64,000 bases of DNA. Source: an uncultured Bacteroidales bacterium (GTDB taxonomy: Bacteria; Bacteroidota; Bacteroidia; Bacteroidales; UBA932). Shown piece after piece: positions 53,836 through 62,711 of this stretch. Location: NCBI GenBank assembly GCA_934717185.1, contig CAKUYQ010000001.1:1-64000 (forward strand). The letters run 5' to 3'. The notes under the pieces are model-generated. The model did not search any database and was not told the origin of the DNA. It saw only the letters and a list, made by a program, of their open reading frames with translations. A program made the translations under genes and the position numbers. The number at the start of each line of letters is the position of its first letter. Position 1 is the stretch's first letter.

Positions 53836-55251
53836 TTATTCAAAGAGCTCATTCATTGTAATTGGTGTTGGAGAAATCTCGGAATACATATTTTCATGTA
53901 AACCGTACGTGGTAACGATACTTACTTGAACACCACTCTTGTGACCTGTTTCCTTTTGGAAACATTCAATTCTTCTTACGATATTCCTGTATTCTTTTTC
54001 GTTAAGCGTGTAATCGTCCTTTGAGTATTTCATTTCACATATAGTTACAATACCATCGGCACGGTCTATGATCAAGTCAATCTGAACGGCAGGTTGGCTT
54101 GTTTGACTACGCCACGCATAATATTCATGACTAATAGCATCAAGACGTAATCCCTTTATGATTTGTCTAACGTGCCATAAACATACCCGTTCAAATGTAA
54201 GTCCATACCAATTGTTCTGCTCCGGTGTACCAAGATTATTACGCCAGAAATGCTCGTCTGTTATACGTCGCACACCAAATTTATAATGAAATAAAGAGAA
54301 GAAATCAATTAACTGATATATTCCATTCTTCTTGAGGGTACCGTTGTTATATCTTCTTACAAAGTCACAGTGTTCCAAATCGTCCAGCATTTCTGAAAGA
54401 TGCCCATTGTCTGTAATTTTTAGCTCTTTGGCTATTTCAGCTCTTGTATAACCGTCTCTATGGGTACTCAACAGACGAATAATTTCCATATATGCATTTG
54501 CGTTCTTGAACAGGGACTTGAATAATCTTTGATATTCATTTTCTAATTCGGGTTCTGCCGTGAAAAATAAGGTGTCGATGTTGTCTGGAACATTCTTCTT
54601 TGGATCAAGTAAACTTAAATAATAGGGTACACCTCCTAATACCATGTAAATCTGCATAATTGCAATTTTGGGCCATCTGAATTTCTTGTGTTTTAAGTAT
54701 TCTTCTGTTTGGCCTAAAGTGAATGGACGTAGATGGAGCGTATGTGTTGTACGCTTATGTAATCCTGCTTTGTTATTAACAATATTTCTCATCATCCATG
54801 ATGTTGCAGATCCGCATATTACAAAATAAATATTGTCTATCCACGATGCCCTGCTATTCCAAAACAGATCAAGTGCTTGGATAAAACCTGAACGTGGGGT
54901 ATCAAAACAGGGTAATTCATCTATGAAGACAGTTATGCGTTTTTTTGTTTTTTTAATTTTTGATTCAAGCAAATCAGCTAATTGGTTAAATGCTTCTATC
55001 CATGTTGATGCTTTTTTACCTTTGTGGCCATGTCGAACTAAAGCAGAGTGGAAGGCTTCCAACTGAACTTCACGAGAACCATCTATAACTCCTGTTGCAT
55101 AAAAATCAAATTTGTCCTTGAAAAAACTGCGGACAAGAAAAGTCTTTCCTACACGACGTCTACCATAAATTGCAATGAATTCACTTTTCCCTGACTCATA
55201 ATAATCTTTAAGCTTCTCTAATTCGTTATCTCTTCCTATAATCTTTTCCAT
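53836..55251 (-). CDS. AAA ATPase with DUF234 (PD-(D/E)XK-like) C-terminus
   Basis: A 471-aa STAND/archaeal-type ATPase: Walker A YGRRRVGKTF near 29-38, Walker B TVFIDELP near 107, sensor ICGSATSWM. A winged helix follows (TRAEIAKELKITDNGHLSEMLDDLE). The C-terminal DUF234 domain shows VQIDLIIDR...ICEMKYS, the D...ExK layout of restriction-like nucleases. The family is widespread in anaerobes and often on mobile or defence islands, with no settled role. An inverted repeat and a -7 box lie upstream. Confidence 0.85.
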   Translation of the reverse strand: MEKIIGRDNELEKLKDYYESGKSEFIAIYGRRRVGKTFLVRSFFKDKFDFYATGVIDGSREVQLEAFHSALVRHGHKGKKASTWIEAFNQLADLLESKIKKTKKRITVFIDELPCFDTPRSGFIQALDLFWNSRASWIDNIYFVICGSATSWMMRNIVNNKAGLHKRTTHTLHLRPFTLGQTEEYLKHKKFRWPKIAIMQIYMVLGGVPYYLSLLDPKKNVPDNIDTLFFTAEPELENEYQRLFKSLFKNANAYMEIIRLLSTHRDGYTRAEIAKELKITDNGHLSEMLDDLEHCDFVRRYNNGTLKKNGIYQLIDFFSLFHYKFGVRRITDEHFWRNNLGTPEQNNWYGLTFERVCLWHVRQIIKGLRLDAISHEYYAWRSQTSQPAVQIDLIIDRADGIVTICEMKYSKDDYTLNEKEYRNIVRRIECFQKETGHKSGVQVSIVTTYGLHENMYSEISPTPITMNELFE

Positions 55252-55297
55252 ACCACATTTTTAGTTTATGGGATTTTGTCTCCGTTTTTTCTTAGCG

Positions 55298-55305
55298 CAA
55301 AGATA
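55298..55305 (-). promoter_or_regulatory. -7 box for the ATPase gene
   Basis: Reads TATCTTTG on the minus strand, 47 bases before the start codon. Confidence 0.5.
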
Positions 55306-55330
55306 TGTTTTTTATAAAATAAATACAGTT

Positions 55331-55373
55331 AATCGGGCAAAAACATGCATTTTTTCACATTTTTTGCCCGATT
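55331..55373. promoter_or_regulatory. Perfect 13-bp inverted repeat upstream of the ATPase promoter
   Basis: AATCGGGCAAAAA (55331-55343) and TTTTTGCCCGATT (55361-55373) around 17 bases. It may be an operator of the ATPase gene or the terminator of the esterase gene; no T-run follows on the minus strand. Confidence 0.55.
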
Positions 55374-55457
55374 GTTATTTTGTATATTGTTGAATTATAT
55401 ATATATGCGTTATTTAATCTTGTGATGATTAGCTGTGGGTTTGATGAACAACTAACA

Positions 55458-55587
55458 GCTTGATCAGTTTATGATTTATATACTAACTATAAACAATAAA
55501 CTATCAACTATTAACTTTTATTGGCTTTTGCTTTAGCAAATTATTTTGAAAGCCAACGCCAATGCTAAAGCCAACGCCAACGCTACT
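55458..55587. repeat. Mosaic repeat block I
   Basis: CTATAAACAATAAAC, a 31-bp stretch shared with block H, and GCCAACGCCAATGCTAAAGC with more hexamers. It runs up to the stop codon of the esterase gene. Confidence 0.85.
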
Positions 55588-56677
55588 CTAAAAATAGGTA
55601 TTCACGCAGGGTGAATTTTTTCTTTACAGGCTCGTTAACCTTTACGTTCTCCTCCCTTATATTGTATGAACGTTTCTGTTTTACAATGTAATCATTTAAA
55701 AATTCGTCTATCACAGTTCTGTTGTTCATTGCAGAAAATGCTATCTCATGATCTGCGTTTATTGTTTTGCAGAATGAAAAGGGGTGGCTGCTATCCAAGA
55801 ATTTTTCTGCAAGATATTCAGAGCCGTAAATGCCCCCTTTGTGCATATTCACATAGTTGAACGGTACGCTTGGGTCTGCGTCTCCGTGAAAGAGAAGCAC
55901 AGGGGTAACGTTGTTGCCAAATACCGGTTCTCCCTTATGAGTAAATACTGCCCCTGCAAACGATATTATTCCTGCATAGCCAAAATTTTTTGGCAACCGT
56001 TCTCTGACTTTGGTGTCTCCGTTAAAGTATCTGTTTGAGTGATAATATTCTGTCTGCAGAGCTGTTATTGCTCCGGAACTTGAGCCGCTTAAAATTATTC
56101 TGTTGTTGTCTGTGTGCCATTTGTCCGATTGTGAAATTACAAAGTTGGTTGCAGTAATACAGTCTGCCACTGCCAAATCTACCGCCTCCAAAAGCACAGA
56201 TTGTATCTCTTGCTCCTTTACCTCCACCTTTTTGCCAGATTTGACCTCTTTAAAGTAGTTTGCATACCAATTTCTCAACCCTTGGCGGTAATCTATTGTA
56301 ATTACCTGATACCCCTGTTTTACGTAGTGGACAAAATATTTTAGGTATGGTTTAAAGTTCCTGTTGCCCTCCATAAATCCGCCGCCAAAGAGAAACATTA
56401 TTACCGGCTGCTTTTTGCCGGTTATATTGGGGTTGTTGAGCTTTGGGTTGTAAAAGTATCTTGTAAGATACAGAGAGTCTCGCCCTTTTACAGAGTAGAG
56501 AATATCCTCCATATAGACCTCATATACCTTTTCGTCTATTCCGTAGGTACAGAAGGGTAAATTGTCTGCTTTTTTGTTTGCGGCATTTTTGTAGTTTGAA
56601 CCGTAAACTGTTAGTGATGAAATAAGTAGTAGTGATGTAGTTAGAATAAGTTTTGCAAGGTTGTGCTGTATGTTCAT
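55583..56677 (-). CDS. Exported alpha/beta-hydrolase (esterase-like)
   Basis: A 364-aa secreted or periplasmic hydrolase with a signal peptide (about 1-26, ending TVYGS). The oxyanion segment is VIMFLFGGGFMEGN and the nucleophile elbow GSSSGA (ILSGSSSGAITAL). Near the end are the acid and His regions (LLFHGDADPSVPF, INADHEIAF). The carboxylesterase/acetyl-xylan-esterase-like fold is clear; the substrate is not. Confidence 0.82.
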   Translation of the reverse strand: MNIQHNLAKLILTTSLLLISSLTVYGSNYKNAANKKADNLPFCTYGIDEKVYEVYMEDILYSVKGRDSLYLTRYFYNPKLNNPNITGKKQPVIMFLFGGGFMEGNRNFKPYLKYFVHYVKQGYQVITIDYRQGLRNWYANYFKEVKSGKKVEVKEQEIQSVLLEAVDLAVADCITATNFVISQSDKWHTDNNRIILSGSSSGAITALQTEYYHSNRYFNGDTKVRERLPKNFGYAGIISFAGAVFTHKGEPVFGNNVTPVLLFHGDADPSVPFNYVNMHKGGIYGSEYLAEKFLDSSHPFSFCKTINADHEIAFSAMNNRTVIDEFLNDYIVKQKRSYNIREENVKVNEPVKKKFTLREYLFLE

Positions 56678-56735
56678 CCTTAAAACTTTTTAGTTATGGG
56701 CTGCGAAGATAGATATTTTTTAACATAATTGGAGT

Positions 56736-56743
56736 TATATTTG
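56736..56743 (+). promoter_or_regulatory. -7 box for the thioredoxin-like lipoprotein gene
   Basis: TATATTTG, 61 bases before ATG 56805. Confidence 0.45.
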
Positions 56744-56804
56744 TATCGTATTGCGCCAAGTGGTGTAAGTATTCAATATATTTAAAAGTAGGGGATGTTT
56801 GAAA

Positions 56805-57785
56805 ATGAGATACATTGTAAATAAACTTTTCATTAAGATTGTAATCTTGTTTTGTGTGGCTTTTATTGGAAGTTGCTTCATGCTGCATGCGCAGGATACT
56901 TTTCCGTATCCGGCTATACCAAAAGAGATTAAAGATGCAGACAAGCGGCTCTCTTTTCTTATAGAGCATTATTGGGACAGGTTTGATTTTGCAGATACCT
57001 CTCTTCTCAAGCGCAATATTGCGGAGCAGGGGTTGTCTGATTTCTTAGATATTTTAAAGGGTGCAGATTCAACCACAGTTAATGATGGCGTAAAGATTTT
57101 TGTTAACAGGTTTGTGTGCAGTGATACCGCTTCAACAGAGGCTCAATTGGTTAAGGAGTATTTTGTTGGAAAGATGGAACAGTATCTTTATGATTACAGG
57201 TCACCAATGAGAAATGATGCCCTTTATGTCTCTTATCTGCAGACAATATCAAATTCACCTTTAACGGATACTTTTGAGCGTGAACACTACAGATATATAA
57301 TTAACAATCTGCAAAAAAACAGGTTAGGGGAGACTGCAACTGATTTTGCATTTACAGACAGGGGGGGCAGAGTGAGGCGCATGAGCGGTTTTAAAGGAAG
57401 AGATATTGTCCTCTTTTTCTATGACCCGGATTGCCACTCTTGCCATAGTGAGATGGAACAGATGATAAACGGCAAATCTTTATTAAACAGTAATATAGTG
57501 GTGCTGGCAATATATCCGGGAGCAGAAACGGATAGATGGGAGAGGGGTGATATTTTTATCGGGAAAAACATACAGAAGAGTTTAAACTCCAAAGGGGAAG
57601 GCATTGAATTCATAGATGGTTGCAGTATTGGTGGAGAGATATTGTCTAAGGATATATATTTTATTAGAGAGCTTCCCTCTGTCTATATTATAGATAAGGA
57701 TGGAAGAGTGGTGCTCAAGGAGTGTGCCGCAAAGGATGTGGTTTCGTACTATCAAAGATTTTTAGGTTCGGTCTCAGATTTCTAA
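56805..57785 (+). CDS. TlpA/thioredoxin-like lipoprotein (DUF5106 type)
   Basis: A 326-aa envelope protein. The signal peptide ends IGSC (lipidated Cys near 24). A helical N-terminal domain of the DUF5106 kind (about 35-180) is followed by a thioredoxin fold with active-site DPDCHSCHSEM near 209-212 and a cis-Pro in RELPSVYII. It should reduce or isomerise disulfides of exported proteins. ATG 56805 is preferred to TTG 56799. The next gene follows after 10 bases. Confidence 0.85.
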   Translation: MRYIVNKLFIKIVILFCVAFIGSCFMLHAQDTFPYPAIPKEIKDADKRLSFLIEHYWDRFDFADTSLLKRNIAEQGLSDFLDILKGADSTTVNDGVKIFVNRFVCSDTASTEAQLVKEYFVGKMEQYLYDYRSPMRNDALYVSYLQTISNSPLTDTFEREHYRYIINNLQKNRLGETATDFAFTDRGGRVRRMSGFKGRDIVLFFYDPDCHSCHSEMEQMINGKSLLNSNIVVLAIYPGAETDRWERGDIFIGKNIQKSLNSKGEGIEFIDGCSIGGEILSKDIYFIRELPSVYIIDKDGRVVLKECAAKDVVSYYQRFLGSVSDF

Positions 57786-57795
57786 ATAGATAGAT

Positions 57796-59247
57796 ATGAT
57801 TGATATTCAGGTTAAGAAGCACGATAGCTTTTCGGTTGAGTTTAAATTTGGGTTTGTGGTAGACAGTAATACTAACATTAATAGTTTTGCTGTTAATACG
57901 TGGCTTTTTTTACCCAACAGCATGGGGATAAACCCTGAAACATACGGAAAAGAGCAGTTTTACAGAGATATAAAGTCTAATGTAAGGCTTATTACCCCTG
58001 TTTATACGTTGCATGAACTATCATTGGATTCCTCCCTTCCGTATATTTTTCTTAAGGAATCTGTGAATAATGTTGTTAGCGGTGGTTCTTGTGACAGTTT
58101 TGAGTATCATCTTAAGATGTATGCGGCAATACTAAAGAGCGCTATACGAAACGAGACGATAAAGATAATGTTCTGCAAAGATACCAATGCGGCAAATGCA
58201 AATGTAACAGAAGCAGCTGCAGATATTGAGCAGATTATACACAGGTTCAGGGGCTTCTTTAATCTGCTTAATGACATGCCGGTGAGCGAACAGAAGCGGT
58301 TTCTTGCCGTGGATGAGTATATAAGTTATATCCTGCAACGTTATCTGTTCAGGATAGTAAAGCTCTATGATTCTTTGGATAATAGAGAGTTATCTGCTTC
58401 CCGACAAAGAATCTATTCTCTTGTATGCAGCCTTAGGGAGTATTCTGTTTCTCATGGGTACGGATTGATTAATGGCGATGCTGTCCACAACAGGGATCTT
58501 GTGTACCACCGCGGTCTGCTAAAGAAGTATATTGAGAGTGATCTTTACATAAGGCTATCCAAAAAGCGAGATGGTGTTGCTGTTGAACAGCTATATTACA
58601 GCATTGCTGCCGGGGTGGCAATGATCTTTGCTACGGCTGTTGGATGGATCTTTCAGGTTAAGTTTGGAAATATTACCTTTCCTCTGTTTATTGTGCTTGT
58701 TATAAGCTATATGCTTAAAGACAGGATTAAGGATCTAATGCGTTTTTATTTCGCGCATAAACTTGGAAACAAGTACTTTGACAAGAAAGCCTCAATAAAT
58801 ATTGGCAGTAATAAGGTGGGAGAGATAAAGGAGGCCGTGGATTTTATATCGGGAAGCAAAATAGACTCAACCATTACGCTTGTGAGAAATAACATGTCTT
58901 TTATGGATAATGAATCTAAAGTGCTTGAGGAGAGAGTGTTGCTGTACAGAAAATTGGTAGTTATTGGTAAGAATGATTTTACTTGCGGCAATTATTACCC
59001 TTTTAAAGGAATAAATGAGATCATGAGGTTGCATATTAACCGTTTTATGCAGAAGATAGATAATCCTGATGTTTTTATTGATTCTATGGACAGTACGGGG
59101 CATGTATCTGCAATTGCGGTGCAGCGGATATATTTTATTTATATTATAATTCAACTGAGGCACTTGGAGTGGGTAGCATTAAGACGTTTTAAGATTGCTT
59201 TTAACAGAAACGGTATTATTAAGGTTGAGGAGGCGTCGTTGGAATAG
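57796..59247 (+). CDS. Conserved hypothetical membrane protein, 483 aa
   Basis: I recognise no named domain. Residues 1-260 are soluble with mixed secondary structure. Two hydrophobic segments lie at about 267-288 (YSIAAGVAMIFATAVGWIFQV) and 293-308, followed by a basic cytosolic-looking segment and a soluble C-terminal half. It is in line with the thioredoxin-like lipoprotein, 10 bases apart. An internal GCTTCCCGACAAAG (58396-58409) is a copy of the dispersed motif. Confidence 0.7.
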   Translation: MIDIQVKKHDSFSVEFKFGFVVDSNTNINSFAVNTWLFLPNSMGINPETYGKEQFYRDIKSNVRLITPVYTLHELSLDSSLPYIFLKESVNNVVSGGSCDSFEYHLKMYAAILKSAIRNETIKIMFCKDTNAANANVTEAAADIEQIIHRFRGFFNLLNDMPVSEQKRFLAVDEYISYILQRYLFRIVKLYDSLDNRELSASRQRIYSLVCSLREYSVSHGYGLINGDAVHNRDLVYHRGLLKKYIESDLYIRLSKKRDGVAVEQLYYSIAAGVAMIFATAVGWIFQVKFGNITFPLFIVLVISYMLKDRIKDLMRFYFAHKLGNKYFDKKASINIGSNKVGEIKEAVDFISGSKIDSTITLVRNNMSFMDNESKVLEERVLLYRKLVVIGKNDFTCGNYYPFKGINEIMRLHINRFMQKIDNPDVFIDSMDSTGHVSAIAVQRIYFIYIIIQLRHLEWVALRRFKIAFNRNGIIKVEEASLE

Positions 59248-59260
59248 CAGTGGAAGCTGC

Positions 59261-59383
59261 TTAAAGCGTTCTGCTCGAAACAGCTCCCGCGGAGTGTTGT
59301 TTTTGGTTTGCAGTGGCTACTTTAGTGTCTTGAACATCTGCTTTCCACGGTGTGGCAAGCTCGTTGAATGTTTTACTGTTCAT
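59261..59383 (-). CDS. Possible 40-aa peptide
   Basis: The frame reads MNSKTFNELATPWKADVQDT, then KVATANQKQHSAG and on to SSRTL. It is Ala/Thr/Ser/Gln-rich and GC-richer than its surroundings. It lies about 100 bases downstream of the barrel gene on the same strand. Its ATG is embedded in a 9-bp inverted repeat (59382-59413). No homology is recognised. Confidence 0.3.
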   Translation of the reverse strand: MNSKTFNELATPWKADVQDTKVATANQKQHSAGAVSSRTL

Positions 59384-59413
59384 GATATCTCTTATTTAGT
59401 TATTAGATATCAT
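59382..59413. promoter_or_regulatory. 9-bp inverted repeat over a possible start codon
   Basis: ATGATATCT (59382-59390) and AGATATCAT (59405-59413), 14 bases apart. Confidence 0.45.
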
Positions 59414-59481
59414 ACAATTAACAAAAATCTTTTATATCAGTTGCCACACCTAAGGGTTATTACTTTACCATTTAAGCCAAT

Positions 59482-61769
59482 CTATTTTGTTGTTATATCA
59501 TCATTTTGAATAGAACGTCCTATATTTCTATTCGTAAACTGTCTTCCAAAACGATACGTTATAGAGAATATTAACATTGATGATGGAATCTGAAAGGTTG
59601 AAATTTGATTTAATCCCTTAAAATTATGCTTAATTCGCCAGGTGTCCGATAGCTTGAACATATCTGAGTATTGCAACGAAAAATCAAGATTATCATGAAA
59701 AATAGATTTGGTAAGAAGCAGATTTAACATAGCTTTTTTGTAAGTTGTGGCGTTTAATGTTATATCCTTGCTTGTATAATTCATGGAAAAGTCAATGAAC
59801 CAGTCTTTTGGCGCAAGATACGATATATTTGCCGAGCTAACAAAATACCACCCGTTGTTATCTCTGCTTAATACATTGTCAAGTAATTTAGAATCTATTT
59901 TAAATGTGGCATATCCGGTGCCTATATTAAGGTTGATATTTAATGCGTTTGAAAAAAAGGGCTTATTGTATGCTATATCTAACCTTAACAACTTTCCTTT
60001 TCCTATGTTATTGTAAATTGCAGTATCATAGCTGTTTGAATATGTCATATCTATGAGGTTTTTGATGTTCTCAAAAGACACTGTAGCAGTAAAATAACTA
60101 TCCTTTATCTGTTTGCTGTACCCAAATGAGTACTTATCTGTATATTGTGATTTTAAATTTGTATTTCCTCTGATTTTGTTAAATTCGTTAATGTAATAAG
60201 TTTCAGGATTAAGATAATCAATACTTGGCCTTATTATGCTTCTTACATACGCTACAGATAATGAGCCTATTCTGCTTACATAATTTAAAGATGCTGAAGG
60301 GAGAAATGAAAACCTCCTTAAAGGCTTGGTTTTTTCGAATTTATATCCATCCCATTCATTGCGGAACAAAACAAACAGATTCCAATTGTCAATAATGGAT
60401 AAATTGTCTTTTATATACAACTGCTGTACGCTGCTATTGTATTGTTTTTTTGAGGAGGTAAGGACTGAATTTCTATAAATGCATTTGTAGCCTATTGCAA
60501 GATTATGGTGTTTATTAAACAAAGGAAGACTGTCTGATTCATACAAAAGTTCTCCTGTGTATTCATTCATTCGTCCTGTATATTGGCTTATGGGTGGCGA
60601 TGAACTGTTTATGCTCTTGTAATTGAAGAAGCGGGTCTTGATAAAGAAACGCCTATGAATGCTATTATCATGTCTTAAGATGAAATTGGCAAAATGACTG
60701 TGTAATAAGCCTCTTTTGATTTCTGTTTAGGTTGTACTACGCCGTTCAATTTCCAATTCATATTTGCCGGACTTTTATACCCAAAAAAGGAATATGACAT
60801 GGATGTCATCCATTTGGGCGAAAAAAGCATATTCATTCTATGTGTAGCACCATACTGTTGCAAGCGATTATGTCTTTCTGAAGAAAAAAAATCCTTGTTG
60901 TCCCTGCTTATCTTATATTGGCTTATCTGCCTGTCGTTTATACAAGATACCCAAGTGATACAATCTATTGTTTTAGACCTTCTGGTGAATGACGGGAAGG
61001 CGCGAATTCCTCTTGCTAACAAATTAGTTCCTATTTCAATCTCTCCCCTATAAAGACTTGTTAAATCTTTCTTTAATATTATATTAATTTCACCTGAGTA
61101 TTTGTCATCATTAAGCCCTATAGAACGTAACTCAACCTTATCTATATCTTTGGCATTGATTTTTGACAGCTCTTCTTTTGAAACTTCTATACTGTTCACT
61201 AACACTTTAGCTTCTCGTTGATTCCCTATTAAGGTAAAAGTTCCATTTCTATCATTGTAAATAATATTGGGGATTCTCCTTAATGCAATATCTGCTTTTG
61301 CAGTTTTTTGCAATCCTTCTGCATTAAACTTAAAAGTTATTTTTTCTGCATTTTTTTGCGAAATTTCCTTATATCCAACAACTTTGATCCCGTTGAGTTC
61401 AGCGGCTTTTAAGATTAGTTGCAGATTTTGAGAGCAAGAAAAATCTATAACGGTATCTAACGGCATATATAAAATACTTCTAATAGAAATTGTGGCTTTT
61501 TTACAAGTGTCACTATCCAAAATTTTATATTTAAAGATTCCGTTATTGTCTGTAACTCCAACTATTTCGTTAGAGCAATAATTGATTCGTAACCTTACTC
61601 CGGAAATAAATTGATTTTCTGTGTCTGAGACACGTATCACACCTGTCTTGGCCTTTATGTTATTAGTTTGAGAGAATGCAAAAACAGATATTGTCAATAA
61701 TATTCCACTTAACAAAAACCTAAAGGCCGCTATCATATGACCTTTAGATTGCTCAGAATAGCTCTCCAT
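59482..61769 (-). pseudogene. Frameshifted outer-membrane beta-barrel (TonB-receptor-like) gene
   Basis: Two open frames form one protein. The first (61769-60675) has a signal peptide, a carboxypeptidase-regulatory-like domain and a plug-like region (IALRRIPNIIYNDR, VLVNSIEVSKEELSKI). The second (60570-59482) is barrel, ending FRFGRQF-like (TYRFGRQFTNRNIGRS). Between them the other frame continues sensibly (HSHFANFILRHDNS, RRFFIKTRFFNYKS) into the second, so a single-base indel near 60700 separates the halves. The family is PF14905-type outer membrane barrels, about 760 aa here. No long homopolymer marks the site. Confidence 0.75.
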
Positions 61770-61772
61770 AAA

Positions 61773-61994
61773 CTACCATTCCCTCCATTTCCCAACTAAA
61801 ATGACACCTTTTGGTGTTATTCCACATGTTCCATTGCCTACGCATCCGCTACCGGTTTTTGTTCCGCCATTTGTAAGTGTAGTATTGTCATTACTTGCTG
61901 ATGAAGAAGCACTTGCTTCTATTTTGGTTGTTGAGCATATAGCAGTTAAAGTTACAGCGCAACATGCTACAAAAAGTTTTAATTTTTTGTCCAT
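61773..61994 (-). CDS. NVEALA-like exported peptide, 73 aa
   Basis: A short precursor with a signal-like N-terminus (KKLKLFVACCAVTLTAI), then TTKIEASASSSAS, where NVEALA-family peptides of Bacteroidales have their N-V-E-A-L-A motif. A Gly/Thr/Asn linker and a Cys-containing tail follow (GSGCVGNGTCGITPKGV). It lies three bases ahead of the outer-membrane barrel gene and shares its transcript. The match to NVEALA is by layout and partial motif only. Confidence 0.65.
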   Translation of the reverse strand: MDKKLKLFVACCAVTLTAICSTTKIEASASSSASNDNTTLTNGGTKTGSGCVGNGTCGITPKGVILVGKWREW

Positions 61995-62134
61995 AGTACT
62001 CTATAATTGTTTATTAAAATTATGCCTACTTTCTTTTTTTACAAGGTTATTCGGCTTTTTCCTTGATAGAGCTTGGAACCATAATATATACTTTTCGAAT
62101 ACATTCCCGGTGGTTTTTGCCGTATAGAACAAAA

Positions 62135-62142
62135 CAAACCTA
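62135..62142 (-). promoter_or_regulatory. -7 box for the peptide and barrel genes
   Basis: Reads TAGGTTTG on the minus strand, nine bases from the end of the MITE-like element. Confidence 0.45.
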
Positions 62143-62150
62143 TATATTGT

Positions 62151-62262
62151 TTAGTAATCTTAAAAAAATAAGTTGGTAATCTTTAATTGTCTTTTCGGTC
62201 TATATTTCTTTTCTCAAAAATACTGCTAAATCTTTACCGGCTTATTTTTTAACGCTTACTTA
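62151..62262. mobile_element. MITE-like element, copy 3 (112 bp)
   Basis: Nearly identical in length and sequence to copy 1, from TTAGTAATCTTAAAAAAATAA to CTTATTTTTTAACGCTTACTT. Confidence 0.8.
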
Positions 62263-62377
62263 AAATTTAATAAGTATTTTTAAAGCTTTCGGGTAATTAA
62301 TTTATTTCTGAAAATCATTGTAAACCTGGAAAATACCAATATTTAACCGAATGAAGTCATGGATATTTAAATGAAGT

Positions 62378-62535
62378 AATTGAGATGCGGAGCCCGAGAG
62401 GGCTACGTCAATATTTTTTCAAATAGCGCTCAAGTTACAACTAACTAAGTGTGAGACAACCGCAGCGTACATTAGTACGTGAGGATTGTCGAGTCATGAA
62501 AGTTAGGAAGTAAATTGAGATGCTATTTGGAAAAG
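62378..62535. ncRNA. Candidate structured RNA beside ffs
   Basis: A GNRA-capped hairpin AGCCC-GAGA-GGGCT (62391-62404) is followed by a long nested stem: CAAATAGC/GCTATTTG (62420, 62522), CTCAA/TTGAG (62429, 62515), CTAAC/GTTAG (62441, 62502), GACAA/TTGTC (62455, 62486) and CGTAC-ATTA-GTACG (62466-62479). The strand is not decided. A 6S-like RNA or a processed downstream part of the ffs transcript are possibilities. Confidence 0.5.
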
Positions 62536-62546
62536 GAAAAAAGAAA

Positions 62547-62642
62547 GGGTAAGCTGAATATATCGCACCGCTACAACCTCATACCCTTGCTATCTTCCGA
62601 TCCTGGGGGATTCTGAGGGAGCTGGTCGTATATGACTTACCC
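62547..62642 (-). ncRNA. ffs: Signal recognition particle RNA (4.5S type)
   Basis: The minus strand carries the universal SRP domain IV: CAGG-AUC-GGAA-GAU-AGCA, that is a GGAA tetraloop and the symmetric CAGG/AGCA internal loop bound by Ffh. Next out are CCUCA/UGAGG and ACC/GGU pairings, closed by GGGUAAG (62642-62636) with CUUACCC (62553-62547). Length is about 96 nt. A perfect promoter places the start at about 62642, and a T-rich run follows the 3' end. Confidence 0.9.
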
Positions 62643-62647
62643 ATATG

Positions 62648-62678
62648 CAAAGGTACACTTTTTTTTTGTTCGGCCAAA
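62648..62678 (-). promoter_or_regulatory. Promoter of ffs
   Basis: On the minus strand: TTTG (62678-62675), 19 bases, TACCTTTG (62655-62648). Confidence 0.8.
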
Positions 62679-62711
62679 AATTTCTTTAGTAATATTTGTC
62701 GGGAAGCGGAT

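Noticed and set aside
59195..59509. 104-codon plus-strand frame at the end of the 483-aa gene
   Set aside because: It overlaps the real gene out of frame and has Arg/Ser/Cys-rich composition typical of a shadow frame.
61801..62127. 108-codon plus-strand frame opposite the NVEALA-like gene
   Set aside because: Antisense to a better-supported gene; hydrophobic composition arises from the complementary strand.
62378..62535. tmRNA, RNase P RNA or tRNA
   Set aside because: No tRNA-like T-arm, CCA end or RNase P core is present. I saw no tRNA or rRNA gene in the window.
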